Shown: positions 1 to 10,798 of the stretch, one piece after another
Position numbering within the stretch: position 1 is the stretch's first letter
Layout of the letters: each line of letters begins with the position of its first letter
From: Cytidiella melzeri
Lineage: Eukaryota > Basidiomycota > Agaricomycetes > Polyporales > Irpicaceae
Direction of reading: 5' to 3'
DNA length: 64,000 nucleotides
Assembly (NCBI GenBank): GCA_022592445.1
Contig: JABYQR010000027.1
Coordinates: 124,001 to 188,000 of the forward strand
The notes under the pieces: model-generated
Told to the model about the DNA's origin: nothing
Databases searched by the model: none
What the model saw: the letters and a program-made list of their open reading frames with translations, nothing else
Program-made: the position numbers and the translations under genes

Positions 1-592
1 GCGACTCCGCCCAATCTGATCCGTGGGTTTATGGCCAGCTTGACACCGGTGTGCGGTCAGGTTGGACGAAAAATCGGACAATCAGCGGTCTGTTCGGCGA
101 CCACGCATCCAAAACCCGACCCCAAACCGGACACTGAAATGGACCGCATGAATAAATCCATTACTTTACCGTAAAAAGTGATAGCAACGGCGAAACTATT
201 ATTAACGACAATACGGGCGCATTGTAGCAGGGTTTCTATATGGGGAGACTACTGGAGTGGTTGCATGTGCGAAGAGATAATGGAGTCGATGAGTGTGGGT
301 ATGGAGATGCTTGAAGAATGTGGTGCGATGGATGGATGTGATGATAGATGTTCAGTATACTACAAACAGAACAGAAAAATGAATGCGAGTCATGCAGGTG
401 GGTGGAATGTAAACGCGCATGTGGATCGTTGAGGATGCTGGTCATAAGGACAGAGAAACTATACAAAGTCCCAGAAACGTGAAAGAACAAACCCGAGAAG
501 GAAAAGGCGACCGAAATATCGCGACTATCAAGACCAGTATCCAAGAAGATCGAAAAGGCTCAAATGAATGATAGAAGAAAGGACCGCCCCCC
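1..592. other. No gene recognised
   Basis: I see no convincing coding exon here. The reading frames on both strands are short and of low complexity. The stretch lies just past the stop codon of the minus-strand cyclin gene and so includes its 3' flank. Confidence 0.5.
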
Positions 593-1899
593 CTAGAACG
601 CGTACACAGCCGTGTTCTCGAACGATGGAGGCATGGTTGCCACCTGTTCTCGGTGCGGATACCAGTCCGCTCCTAGTGTAAAGTGCCCAATCTTGTCCGC
701 ATAATGTGACTGGGGCTGCCTCGCCTTCTGAGGTGAATGACCAGAGCTGAGCGGCTTGATTTCGGTGGCACTGCGTGGGAGTGCGAGGCTGTTCGAGTCC
801 AGCTCCTGCAACAACCCCATATGCAGCGGAGGCGAGATCCTCATCAAACCATCACCGAGGTCCTTCCCGGCCAGGGGAATGTGCGATAGGCTCCCTCGGA
901 TCAGCTGGCGCGCACCAAATGCGTGTAACGGAGCATCGGCAGTTGTGTCGTACTTGTTATCCGAGTCCACAATGGCGTAAGGAATTGTATGGGACGCCGA
1001 ATAATATCCCCGCTTCGCTTCTGACCCTGTGGGTGTCATTGAATGCGGGTGGGGGTCCGGCGGAGTCAGCAGCTGAGGCGAATCCAACGGAGAGACTGAG
1101 CTGGGAGACCTGCGTGTAACCAGCCTGCGGACGTGGCACTGTGTAGAGGAAGGACGCTGAGATGATTGGTATGGCCTGTACCGCGAAGCCGCAGCACGAT
1201 GCTGATGTGGCGCATACTGGGTGAGCATCTGAAGGGCGGCAAACTCTTTAAACTTGATGACAAGAGGTAGACAGTGTGCGATGAGCTGTTCTTCGGTAAC
1301 CGACAGATCGTACTGAAGGACCTGGAGAAACTCGCGCTCGGCCTTGACGACATCCCGTGCCGTAAAAACATCTGACGAAATTGACCAAGCCTTTGTGCTG
1401 AGAATGTCATCGTTCGTGTACTACGGAAAACAATGACCTGCAGGTCAGCTAAGGATATGAGCACACGAGTGAAAGAGAACGCGCCTTATTCGCCAGGATC
1501 ATTGCTCCGACCAGAGCCCGCTCGCATGCCCAGAAGCCGACGGACACCCGCAAGTTTTTACGCGAGCGTTCTAGGTAGGCGAGGGCGACAAGGACGGTGG
1601 CAGTGGGCACCCGATTCTTTGTGAGCACGTTTTGGACAAAGGGGCGCAAGAATGGGGTTTTGAGACTGCTGCGCTGCCGACCCTCTTGCCAGCTACGATC
1701 GAGTGCCAATGAGACGGTGTCGACGAGACGGTCGACGACATAGTCTGTGAAGGGGAAATTAGGGAGTAGAAAAATGAAGTAAACAATAGTGTTTACCAAA
1801 CAATGGTGACGAAACAGGCAACCTCAGTAGCTGCTGCAGAGGCGTGCTGAGGGTGGGCGAGGAGAGCCACTGCTGTGGAAGGAACACTGGCTTAGCCAT
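593..1899 (-). CDS. PCL/CLG1-type cyclin (Pho85-class CDK partner)
   Basis: Cyclin-box protein, likely a regulatory partner of a Pho85-type cyclin-dependent kinase. I reconstruct three exons: 1899-1797, 1744-1485 and 1420-593, giving 396 residues. Exon 2 carries the start of the cyclin box (DYVVDRLVDTVSLALDRSW, then VPTATVLVALAYLERSRKN and WACERALVGAMILANK). Exon 3 continues it (YTNDDILSTKAWS, then VVKAEREFLQVLQYDLSVTE), which is the usual order for fungal PCL cyclins. The C-terminal half is Ser/Pro/His-rich and probably disordered. The first intron is GT-AG (52 nt). The second (1421-1484) needs a GC donor: AAG before it and TAC ACG AAC after it join in frame and no GT donor does. Family assignment is from motif recognition only; the CDK partner is inferred. 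Confidence 0.8.
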
Positions 1900-2478
1900 G
1901 GGAGCCGACTGAGGGAGAGAGGAGACGGGAGGCGGACCAGCGAAGGGCGATGAGTTATATAGTGAGCGGTGGAGGGGGAATGGCCGAGTGGAATGGAAAA
2001 GGAAGAAGAAAGGGAGGGAGACGGAAGGAGTGGGTAAGAGTTTAAAAGGACGGATAAGGCGAGATGATCGCAGGACTCTGGGCGCTTATTCCTGCGATCG
2101 CTGCACCCGAGAACATGGCGACGACACCACCCGCAGAGACGCCACCAAAAAGGCACAGCGGCTGTCACTCACACGCACACGCTTCCGTCGCACTCCCCGG
2201 TTCAGGCGGCCACCGTAATTCTCGGGTGCGAACATCGCCTGGTCGACGTGGCCCGTCTCGGTCGCTGTGCCAGCACACAGCACTCAAATCAGCATTTCAC
2301 AGTCCAACTGGCATGGTTTTATTCGTGAGGCAAAAATACATAAATGCATGCAAGGGTGGGAAACAGAGGGACGATCATCAAGCGTGTCATATTTTAGTCA
2401 GTCCCGCCGCTTGACCGTGCTGACAGAGCGCAAGCAAGCCAGATGAGTACACATTACGAGAGCAAAAAGCGGCGCATA

Positions 2479-2943
2479 TTACGCACTGTAAATCAGCTGC
2501 GCGCTGTGGTGCACGATCCGCTTGATCTGTCCCTCCTTCTCCAAGTGGCGGATGGCAATTCGCGCCAGCGAACCGTTCACTTTCAGCCTCTCAATGAGAA
2601 TAGACTGAGAAATGAAGCGGAACGTCGGGACTTCCTTCAGGATGCGGTCGTACAGCGCTTTGTCAAGAGTCACAGCGTGCTGAGCCTTGTCCTTGACCTT
2701 TCCCTTGGACCACTTCTTCTTCTTGGCTGCCTTGCCACCGCTGGACGATGTGGGAGCTGCCTTAGCTTTGGCCTACACAGAAGCCGAGAGAAGTCAGCGA
2801 CCTCGTACTTGCGTTATCCAACCTCAAGTCGATCCATCCAGCGACCTGCCCTCTTCCTTTCCGCCGTGACAGCAATCTCATCCATTCTCATAGTTCTCTG
2901 GAGAAGCTGGGACGAACAAGGGCATAAGAATGTTGCTCACCAT
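2479..2943 (-). CDS. RPS25: 40S ribosomal protein eS25
   Basis: Small-subunit ribosomal protein eS25, 98 residues. The start codon is alone in exon 1 (2943-2941), followed by a 168-nt intron (2773-2940, GT-AG); exon 2 is 2772-2479. An intron directly after or near the ATG is common in fungal ribosomal protein genes. Exon 2 begins [11 protein letters not shown] and contains the basic stretch [18 protein letters not shown]. It then shows the winged-helix core typical of eS25: [40 protein letters not shown] and the end [10 protein letters not shown]. Length and motif order match the family, so I regard this as secure. Neighbours are divergent unrelated housekeeping genes. Confidence 0.95.
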
Positions 2944-3166
2944 GATCTCGCAGGCCTGTCGTCGTTGTGGTCGATGTCGTGCGACCCTCGACCTTCTTCA
3001 GCGCTGCTAGGCTGACTAAGCACATTGAGCGTCAATGATGATCACAACTATCACGTTACCCGAGTCGCGTCGAGCGGCTACCACTCCCGCTTCCCGCCTG
3101 TTAGTTACACGTCGACTTTCTCATCATAGGCCAACCTCTTATCGAATAGGACACGAAGGGCACGGA

Positions 3167-5438
3167 ATGATTCCTTGGATACTTACTGCGCTTGCTATGT
3201 CTCCTGCTCTCGCGGCCCTAGACCAGACACACGGCGTGCCCCCCGACCTACTCTCGAAATATGTGCCGCTGACGTCTGGAATGAACCCGACTTGGAGGTG
3301 TCTCGACGGTTCGAAGGAGATCAAATGGTCGGCAGTGAACGACGACTATTGCGACTGCCGAGATGGCAGTGATGAGCCGGGTCAGTCACAAACCGTGCAC
3401 GCACTATAGCAACCTTAGAAGGCTAAGATGTATCGTTCTCCTAGGTACTGGTGCGTGTCCGAATACGAGGTTTTATTGTAAGAACAAGGGACACATTGGC
3501 GCGTACATCATGAGCTCGAGGGTACACGATGGGCTGTGCGGTAGGAGTTCCGAAATTATTCACTGTGTAGGTAACATTCAGACAGGCTTGTGCAGAAACG
3601 GCGTGCTGCGACGGTTCAGACGAGACACCCGGCGTGTGTAAGAACAATTGTAAGGAAATAGGGAACAAGTACAAGGCGGAACTGGAGGCGAAGCGTAGAC
3701 TGCGAAAAACCGTACGTTGACGTCGTCACTCTTGCAGAAGCATGCAACACTCATGAGACCGCGTTTCCCAGGGTTCGAAGATACGCTCCACATACATCGC
3801 ATTTGCGCAGAAAGAAAAGGCTCGCATCGAGGGAGAGATTGCTGCTGCTGCGCTGAAGGTCGCTCTCGAGCAGAGGGAGGTTGATCGTCTAAGAGGTACG
3901 AGGCGACGCTGTGTCTGCCACTGACATCAGCCTGATATATTTGTGGGACGTAGACCTCGTTGAACGAACGGAATCTTTATCAAGTGCTGCCCTAGAGCGC
4001 AAGAAACAATCGCGTAGGTTGGAATCATCAATACACCATTGCACCGCTGACATGTCTAGTTAGCCTTCTACCAGAACCTCCTGAAGCATCACGATGCCCT
4101 CAAGTCTCTGAAGAAAGAGTATGAGAAGCGTATGCAACGCTTGAAGGCGCTAGAGGATATTTTGGACGCATTGCGGACAGGTTACAACCCCAATTATCAA
4201 GATATGGCCGTTCTCAACGCTGTCCGTGGCTGGGAGTATCATGCAGGGCTGCCTCATATCAACGACGTCGGCAAGGAACAGTCCGAAGACAGCTCAGCGG
4301 AAGAAGGCTCTGATGACGTCGACACTGGGGATGATGCGCTCGTCGAAACGGGCGAGGTAGGAGCTTGGACTCCCGAGGAACTCGAACGCGACCTGGACGG
4401 TCTGCTGAACACGGATTACGACTCCTTGCTCCTGGAGCACGAGAAGCATATTGGAGCACCTACAACGGAGTCACTACGTAAGTGTCCCATTGTCGTTCTC
4501 CGTGATAGTTATATGAAGGCACGTTTTCAAACTAAAAAATAACTTTTCGGACTGCGAATAGTCTTTAACCTCACAGCCTACATTCCCGATTCTCTACTGC
4601 CGCAGTACGAATCCTTCCGCAGTAACCTCCTTACTTGGCTGAGAACATTCGGCGTGATCACAGCTAGCGCAGGGGGAGACGCTGCAGGCAAGCTTTCCGA
4701 TTCCGACTCTACTCCTGTCTCATTGACTTTTTGGGGCATGGAATCTCACAGATACAACCCGCGCGAAGCAGGCTCTCACCAACGCCGAGCAAAGCCTGGG
4801 AACTGTCACTAAAGCTAAATCCAATCTTGAGCAAGACCTTTCCAGGCTGTTCAGCCCCGAGTGGTTCGGCCGGGAGGGAGAGTTCAAGAAGCTCGACGGT
4901 ACATGCCTCGAGAAGAACACCGGAGAGTAAGTCATCGGAGGTAGTATCACGCGTCACCGTACTGACGGAAGCTACGTTTCCACAGCTATACTTACGAAGT
5001 CTGCCTATTCGGAGAGGCAAAGCAGAAACCCAATAACGGTGGCGCGGCATTTAGTCTCGGGTGAGTCTTCGGTGTTCGTGGGTCTGCATAGCTGTCCGCT
5101 GAACCGTGATAACCTAGTCGCTTCGGCCACTGGAATAACGAGAATGGTATACCAGTCGGCTCCCCTGAATACTACAGCAAGATGTTTTATACAAACGGCG
5201 CCAAGTGCTGGAACGGCCCTCAGCGGAATGTGGTGGTAAGTAACCACAGCGAACATACTCATGAAATGTTGGCTAAATATCGTGGCGGTGCTCTTCTTAG
5301 CTGGTCTGGACGTGCGGTACAGAAAACGCGCTGCTCAGTGTGCAGGAGCTGGAGAAGTGCGAGTATCAGTTTACGGGAACTTCTCCGGCATTGTGTTTAC
5401 CTTTGGGTGCTGGTGCAAGTAGTCGGGATGAGCTGTAG
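3167..5438 (+). CDS. Glucosidase II beta subunit (PRKCSH family)
   Basis: Non-catalytic beta subunit of ER glucosidase II, which trims glucose from N-glycans and retains the catalytic alpha subunit in the ER. I trace 11 exons. A signal peptide (MIPWILTALAMSPALAALDQ) is followed by the cysteine-rich LDLRA-like segment (WSAVNDDYCDCRDGSDEPG, then HDGLCETACCDGSDETPGVC). Next come a charged coiled coil (SKIRSTYIAFAQKEKARIEG), the conserved LRTGYNPNYQDMAVLNAVRGW block, and a C-terminal mannose-6-phosphate-receptor-homology domain (YTYEVCLFGEAKQK, GRFGHWNNENG, GAKCWNGPQRNVV, EKCEYQF). The protein ends SSRDEL, an ER-retrieval signal of HDEL/KDEL type, with the stop at 5436-5438. The intron 4688-4751 uses a GC donor (CAG|GCAAGC); it alone keeps the frame into DTTRAKQALTNAEQ. 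Exons I could place include 3167-3380, 3445-3540, 3596-3711, 3772-3895, 3954-4013, 4752-4926, 4986-5060, 5118-5235 and 5301-5438. Confidence 0.93.
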
Positions 5439-6060
5439 AGTCTGTAGTCCGTAGAGTCAATGCTCTTGAGTTTATTGCATATGTTTTTCACATACATTGA
5501 TGTACACACACCCGTGGTTGTCCAGCAAACCTAACCCCATCCTAAGGTTCCACTATTAGGGTCAGAGGTTTTGCTCAATTTTCCGGTCTCAACATGCAAG
5601 TCTTTCAGTGCTGTCATGTTGAATTGTGGTCATGGTAGCAATTCTGTGAACAGATACATCAATTGCTGCATCAGTGCATGTGGTGATCTTGACAAAAATC
5701 TGATGTAAACTAATTACAGTTGTTATGACCTGTTTGTACAGAACAAACAAGTTGAAGTCTATCCTCAATCATTTGCTGGCCTTCCTTCTCTCTTCCTCCT
5801 TCTTCTTTCAACTTTACTCTCTCTCTTTCAGTGCAGTTTCAGCATTGGTGGCTCAACATTCTACAGAGCAACTCAATCAACACCTTCTGTGAGTATATCA
5901 TTATAGTGTTCTTATGTATGCTTACTATATGCATATATTGTATGCTACAGTGTTGATGTAAGTACCTCTTGTTGTAGCTGTGTATACAAAGTTGATTGTC
6001 ACTTCAACTTCTGCAGACCCACTGATAACATTTAACCACCACTATTTTGATAACTTCAGA
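5439..6060. other. AT-rich intergenic stretch
   Basis: No coding exon recognised. Base composition turns markedly AT-rich right after the glucosidase gene and resembles the repeat-rich stretch at 25.6-28 kb. It may hold old transposon-derived sequence; I see no terminal repeats. Confidence 0.4.
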
Positions 6061-7330
6061 ATGACTTCATTGAAAGTAAGCATATACTTTGAAGTTGATT
6101 TGCAATTCTAATCGACTACCTATTTACAGCCGTTAGGTTCTGTCCTTGACATACCAATGTGGACACCGATGGTGGCTTTAGATTCTGATGATGAACTGGA
6201 CCGTGTCCCTTCTGCTACCATGACCAAAAAGTGGTTCATCAGTCCTGAAGACACTACAGAGTCTTCTTTCACTGTTAAAACTCCTCTATCACCAAGTTAC
6301 ACTGCCAACCCTTTGCAACACAACAACAAAATCACTTTGCCTCAAGGTACTGTTCATGGTTGCTTCTTATATCAACAACATATTGACTAGGCTCAATCTT
6401 CTTAAAAGCCATGCCAGCAGGCACACCTGTCCTTTATGATACCCAGAGTCCTGTATGTGCACAACAACTTCAGACTACAGCTTTCCCACTCAATACCACC
6501 AGCAACCTAAAAACACTGCCCAGACCCATCAGAACAGTCTTGCAGAAGTCATGTCCCAGTCATTTCAACAGAACAGCCAGACTGCAGGAATATTGAAGCC
6601 TGCCAAGGCAAAGAGGCCACATACACCAGCACCCTCGCTCAAGATAATTACCAGCACACACACCTCCAAGGCTCCCAGTCCACTCTCAAGTGCTTTGCAA
6701 ACCGGTAGTGGCCGCCATCAGCGTAAACTGAGACAGTTGCACTCGCGCGATCAGGACTGGACCGTCCGGTCAGACAAAGTCCTCGACCGCGGGCTCGACA
6801 CGCACGTGCTCCCTTTCCAAATCGACCCGCACGTCTCGATAGATGCGCCAATCTTGTCGCACAACCAGGAAATCGTCTTGCTTATGCAGGCTGCGAGGTG
6901 GCAAGCGGACAGCGCCGCGAATGCCAAGGGGAAAGGAAAAGAGCGCAGGGAGGCGTGGAAGGGATACATGACACCGAGGTATAGCGAGGCCGGTATGTTC
7001 AAGCACCACCTTGACAATCTGTTTGGGCCTGGCGATATGCTGCGTGGATTCGGGAAGGAGCCGTCGGTAAGTTCTTGTTTCGCAGACTTTCACGGAGAGG
7101 TTCGCACGTCCCTCCAACTACGGTTTCGTCGAGCACGAAGAGAGCGATTGGGCCTCGACACGGTCGTTTCATTGTTTATGTTGATGCTGATGTGGCACTC
7201 ACAGAAGCGGCAGTCCTCTGAAGACAAAGACGATTGGGAGATGGAGGTAGACGACTCCCAGCAAGGCGATTCGACGGACGGCGAGGCGGCCAAGATGGAG
7301 GTGATCCGGCGGCGACGTCAGATTGGGTGA
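6061..7330 (+). CDS. Unrecognised multi-exon gene with AT-rich 5' part
   Basis: I do not recognise this protein. A possible start is MTSLK at 6061-6075, spliced (GTAAGC donor at 6076, TTTACAG acceptor near 6129) to PLGSVLDIPMWTPMVALDSD. A second intron with a GTACTG donor near 6346 ends at TTGACTAG. Then an open frame runs from about 6455 to 7330. It contains a Gln/Asn/Thr-rich part, then a more protein-like segment (RDQDWTVRSDKVLDRGLDTH, ARWQADSAANAKGKGKERRE, GYMTPRYSEAGMFKHHLDN), and an acidic end (SSEDKDDWEMEVDDSQQGDS). Composition shifts from AT-rich to GC-rich near 6690. A perfect-looking 19-nt intron (7067-7085) would put the downstream codons in another frame, so the C-terminal model is unresolved. 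The joint between the 6411 and 6455 frames is also uncertain. Exon structure is tentative. Confidence 0.4.
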
Positions 7331-7904
7331 CGCGGGATATGACACGAACATCCTACTGCACTGCAGAACTGATTTTTAACACCTGAGCTCGGCGCGATTC
7401 GTACTTACCGTTACCCATACTTGTTTTAATGATTTCTAGAGGTTTCTATACTGTGTCAATTGCTATGTTCCAGCGGGATAGGTGAAAACGACCACCACAC
7501 GTTAATAACAGAAGGATGTCGTGACAATGACATGCAATCGGAAAGGTAATGACTTTGATACTAATAAAAAGCAGAATATACAGTACATTCATATAGTAAC
7601 GGCAGCGCCCTTCTACCTCAGCCTCAGCGCCAGCACCAGTCCCCAATCGAACAGGCAGCGGAGATAAAAAGGTCACGAAGACAAATTTAATGATACAATG
7701 TCTCAAGCAGCGCGTACAGACGAGACCGACCGTGGATGAAGACGTGGAAGAAAACTTGTGCAGAGGTATCGATGACGATGTAGTAGGTTTGACTGACTCT
7801 AGTGGCGATGATTGCATCTATTAGGTTCGTGGCCTGTGTAGTGGGTGGATGTTTGCGGGTCGGCGTAGTGAGGGAGGTGAAGGAGTACAGACAGGTCCTG
7901 CTGC

Positions 7905-9399
7905 CTATGAGCTCATCATACGGTAGTCTCGAGCTTGGGTCTCTCCTGGCGTGTAAGACCCGGCCTCGCGACTGTCGTCGTCCCTATCTCCATCGTCTGT
8001 CAGGATAGAGTCTGTATCGCTCGCACTTCGTAGACTCATCGTCTCTGACGAAGCAGACGAGTGTGCCGGTCGGATGGTTGGCTCGTCGTCGGTTGAGCCG
8101 TCGAAGTCCGTACTTGTCTCGCTAGCCGCGTCTGCTTCCGATGCGGTCGAATAGGTGCTTGAGAACGAACTCGACGACCGACGATAAGCCTGGCGCGGGT
8201 TGACTTGCGGAGTTCGGTTTGGCTGTGTATCCACCGTAGAATGCGGAGGAATATATTCTCGGCGAGTGTCTGCAGAGCCCATGAGCTTCGACGGACCGGC
8301 GGGAGAAAGCTGAGTGGGGACGATAGGAGAGGGCGATGACGAATGTGAATTAGGTGAAAAATGAATGAGCTGCTCGGCGTAGCGTTGCATTTCACTAGTA
8401 GATATCATGAGAGAAAAGTTGTTGAGCAATAAGAATTGAAGCTCCAGCTGATTCAATTCGTCTTGCGGTAAACCTCCGACCTATATGCGAGGCACGTGAT
8501 CAGAACTGTGGCGGATGTAAGAGTCACAGAAAATGTACCTTGGCATAACGAGAGTTTGTGTAGAACACATCACTGAAGAATTTGCTCGCCACGGTGACTC
8601 CAGCAATGACCAAACGATGAATGTTGAATGAGTCGATGATGAATGGTCGACCGCACGCCTCCTTCGCCAGCCTTGACATGCGGTCAAAGTACACTAGGAG
8701 CGACAGGAAGACCTCATTGCTGGCTGGGCAGTAGCGCAATATGCGCAGCAGGTATGCCTCCAACGAGATTGTCGGGATATTTCGCGCGTGAAAAGTGAGC
8801 GCCATCTGGCTCTTGAGGGCGGTTTTAGACGCTGTGGTAAGCGTGTGCCATATAGGAGGACGATTAGCATCACTGGTCGGTGAGCCAGGCATGCTCAGCG
8901 GGTTTGCTTGGTATGGCGACGACGGATGCATGTCGCGGCCTACTATGTTGTCGTTTGTGGTAGCGATTTGAGCAAGGAGAGATGCAAGCAGGCGCAGGAG
9001 GTCCTGAGAGTCGTAAGTATGGATATCGATCTCGCTCACTTCCGACTGTGATCGCTGCAGGGATATGTTGTCCTGCAACGGTGTTGTCTGCGTGTAGGGC
9101 ACGCTCCCACCCAACAAGCCGTCTGCATTATGACGAGAGGAGGGTGGCAGTGGTTGATGGGAATGGGAGAGCTGAGGCCCGGACCGCTGTGGATGCGAGG
9201 GCTCTTCCTGGGTGGAAGAGCAAGCCTGATCCGGCGCCGACACGGTGACTGAAGTCGAGACCGGAGGTGGGATGGAGCTCGAGTACGAAGGCGTCCTGCG
9301 CGATGGTGTTCGCGGAGGGCGGATAGAGGATGACGATGCGGATGGCTGAGGGTATGTGATGACTGTGTGTTGCTGTATCGGCGGTGCCAGAGCTAGCAT
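7905..9399 (-). CDS. PHO80-type cyclin
   Basis: Cyclin of the Pho80/Pcl family, predicted to bind a Pho85-like CDK and act in nutrient signalling; the partner is inferred. Two exons, 9399-8539 and 8480-7905, with a 58-nt GT-AG intron, give 478 residues. Residues 1-180 are Ser/Pro-rich and low complexity. The cyclin box follows: HARNIPTISLEAYLLRILRY, FLSLLVYFDRMSRLAKEACG, DSFNIHRLVIAGVTVASKFF, SDVFYTNSRYAK, then in exon 2 VGGLPQDELNQLELQFLLLN. The sequence VASKFFSDVFYTNSRYAKVGG is the Pho80 signature (the first 18 residues lie in exon 1). The C-terminal tail is rich in Ser, Thr and Asp and may be phosphorylated. It is the second Pho85-class cyclin within 9 kb, on the same strand as the first. 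Confidence 0.88.
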
Positions 9400-10023
9400 A
9401 ATGGTGCTTCACGGCCGTCGAGGGAGGTTGAGGGAAACGAGACAAGAGTGCAGCTGGGACGGGAATGGGGAGGGATGGAGGTGGAATCGTGACAGACGAA
9501 AAACGGTAAACGCGGGGGCGCGCCTCGAGCACGTGTCAAGGCGCTTACATCACTTCATCAAGCTTTCAAGTTCCATTTGCAACTTGAAGTTCAACTTGTG
9601 TGTGGACCACTTACTACAGTACCTCAGGTCAGGTCGACATACGGCCGACATGGATGTCTTAATATGACAAAGGCTTGGCCAGTCAGTAACTTCAAATCCT
9701 CGTGTGTTGCTGTGCACATTGACATGAGGTCGCACTCCCAGATCATAGATAGGCACGCTCAGCTTTGCTAGTCAGAACGACATGTGTACGCGAATCTCTG
9801 GCGCATCTCAATCGCGTACATTTCTCTTGCTAGGATGGAGACTGCGAGCTGGATTTCTAAAGAACATAGCCACCCGGGTCCAGGTAATCTACAGGCAATA
9901 TCGAGCCTATATTTGCCAGAAGCTAGTCATCCAACCGAGGCTTATTACCCTTGTCAGGGCCAAGGTCACAAGACGGAATGTATCGCATCAGGGATGTTGA
10001 GATGCGGTCGTTTGCATAACTTT
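9400..10023. other. Intergenic, nothing recognised
   Basis: This is the 5' flank of the PHO80-type cyclin, read to the left. Small open frames here have no recognisable motif or splice structure. Confidence 0.5.
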
Positions 10024-10160
10024 GTGAAACACTTATCTATCCCGCAATCACAGGGGCGTTTGATGCTCTCTGGCGAGGCAGTTCAATTGCGGAGGGATAG
10101 GTGCACCCAATCTGAATCCCTTTGATGGGGCTGTGATTGGAGGACGCACAAGTGTTTCAC
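10024..10160. repeat. Imperfect inverted repeat upstream of GFA copy 1
   Basis: Arm 10024-10057 and arm 10127-10160 are imperfect reverse complements of about 34 bp. Two perfect blocks stand out: GTGAAACACTT against AAGTGTTTCAC, and CAATCACAG against CTGTGATTG. The loop is about 69 bp. The right arm ends 30 bp before the TATA box of the first GFA gene. It could be a small MITE-like insertion or a regulatory palindrome. I found no equivalent before GFA copy 2. Confidence 0.6.
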
Positions 10161-10189
10161 GAAATCATGCACTGACTGTGTGTTCAGAG

Positions 10190-10196
10190 TATAAAG
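10190..10196 (+). promoter_or_regulatory. TATA box of GFA copy 1
   Basis: TATAAAG lies 87 bp before the ATG at 10277. The sequence that follows (GCCCCACAGAC...TAGCC) is shared with the corresponding position of GFA copy 2, so the core promoter was duplicated with the gene. Confidence 0.6.
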
Positions 10197-10276
10197 CCTC
10201 CGCCCCACAGACGGTAGCCTCACACAAAACCATTTGCACCACCAGAGCCCCGCCCATCATCCACCGCCCATTGATC

Positions 10277-10798
10277 ATGTCTTCCCTCGACGCTACACCC
10301 TCCGTCAGCACAGAAGCTCGCAGAACCGGGTCGTGCCTGTGCGGGCAAATCTCGTACGAGATCACAGGCCCACCGTTGTTTTCCACACTATGCCACTGCC
10401 TCAACTGCAAGAAAACTAGCGGCACAGGGTTCACATGGAACGCGCAGTTCAAGAGTAACGTAAGCCTTTGCGTATCTCCTTCGTCCACATTTCCCCTCTA
10501 CGGTCCACTCACGACCCTTTCCTTCCAGCAAATACGCTTTGTTAAAGGCGAAGCACTCTTGAAGACGTATGAAGACAGTGCGACATTGCGCGGAACGACC
10601 GTGCAGCGCAAGTTCTGCTCGAACTGCGGGTGTTCGTTGATCATCACGTCGAGCCAACGCCCTGAACTGGCTGCGGTTCCTACAGGAGGAGTTGATGACG
10701 ATGTATCTGAAATGTGGGCGCCCAAGGTGGAGGTGTTCTGTAGAAGCAGGCCGAAGTGGCTACCGGACTTGGGGAACAGATGTATGGAGACACTGTAA
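10277..10798 (+). CDS. GFA/CENP-V fold zinc protein, copy 1
   Basis: Member of the glutathione-dependent formaldehyde-activating enzyme (GFA, CENP-V) fold family, small zinc-binding proteins whose substrates in fungi are mostly unknown. Two exons, 10277-10459 and 10529-10798, with a 69-nt intron, give 150 residues. The zinc ligands are present in the expected order: GSCLCGQISYEITG (CxC), STLCHCLNCKKTSG (CxxC) and RKFCSNCGCSL (CxxC). It is the first of four tandem copies in the same orientation, and one of the two intact ones. The intron lies at the same place in copies 1-3 (after QFKSN or its equivalent). The catalytic role is inferred from the family only. Confidence 0.88.
   Translation: MSSLDATPSVSTEARRTGSCLCGQISYEITGPPLFSTLCHCLNCKKTSGTGFTWNAQFKSNVSLCVSPSSTFPLYGPLTTLSFQQIRFVKGEALLKTYEDSATLRGTTVQRKFCSNCGCSLIITSSQRPELAAVPTGGVDDDVSEMWAPKVEVFCRSRPKWLPDLGNRCMETL

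Noticed and set aside
7067..7085. Calling the 19-nt segment an established intron
   Set aside because: Too short by fungal standards without transcript evidence; kept only as a finding.
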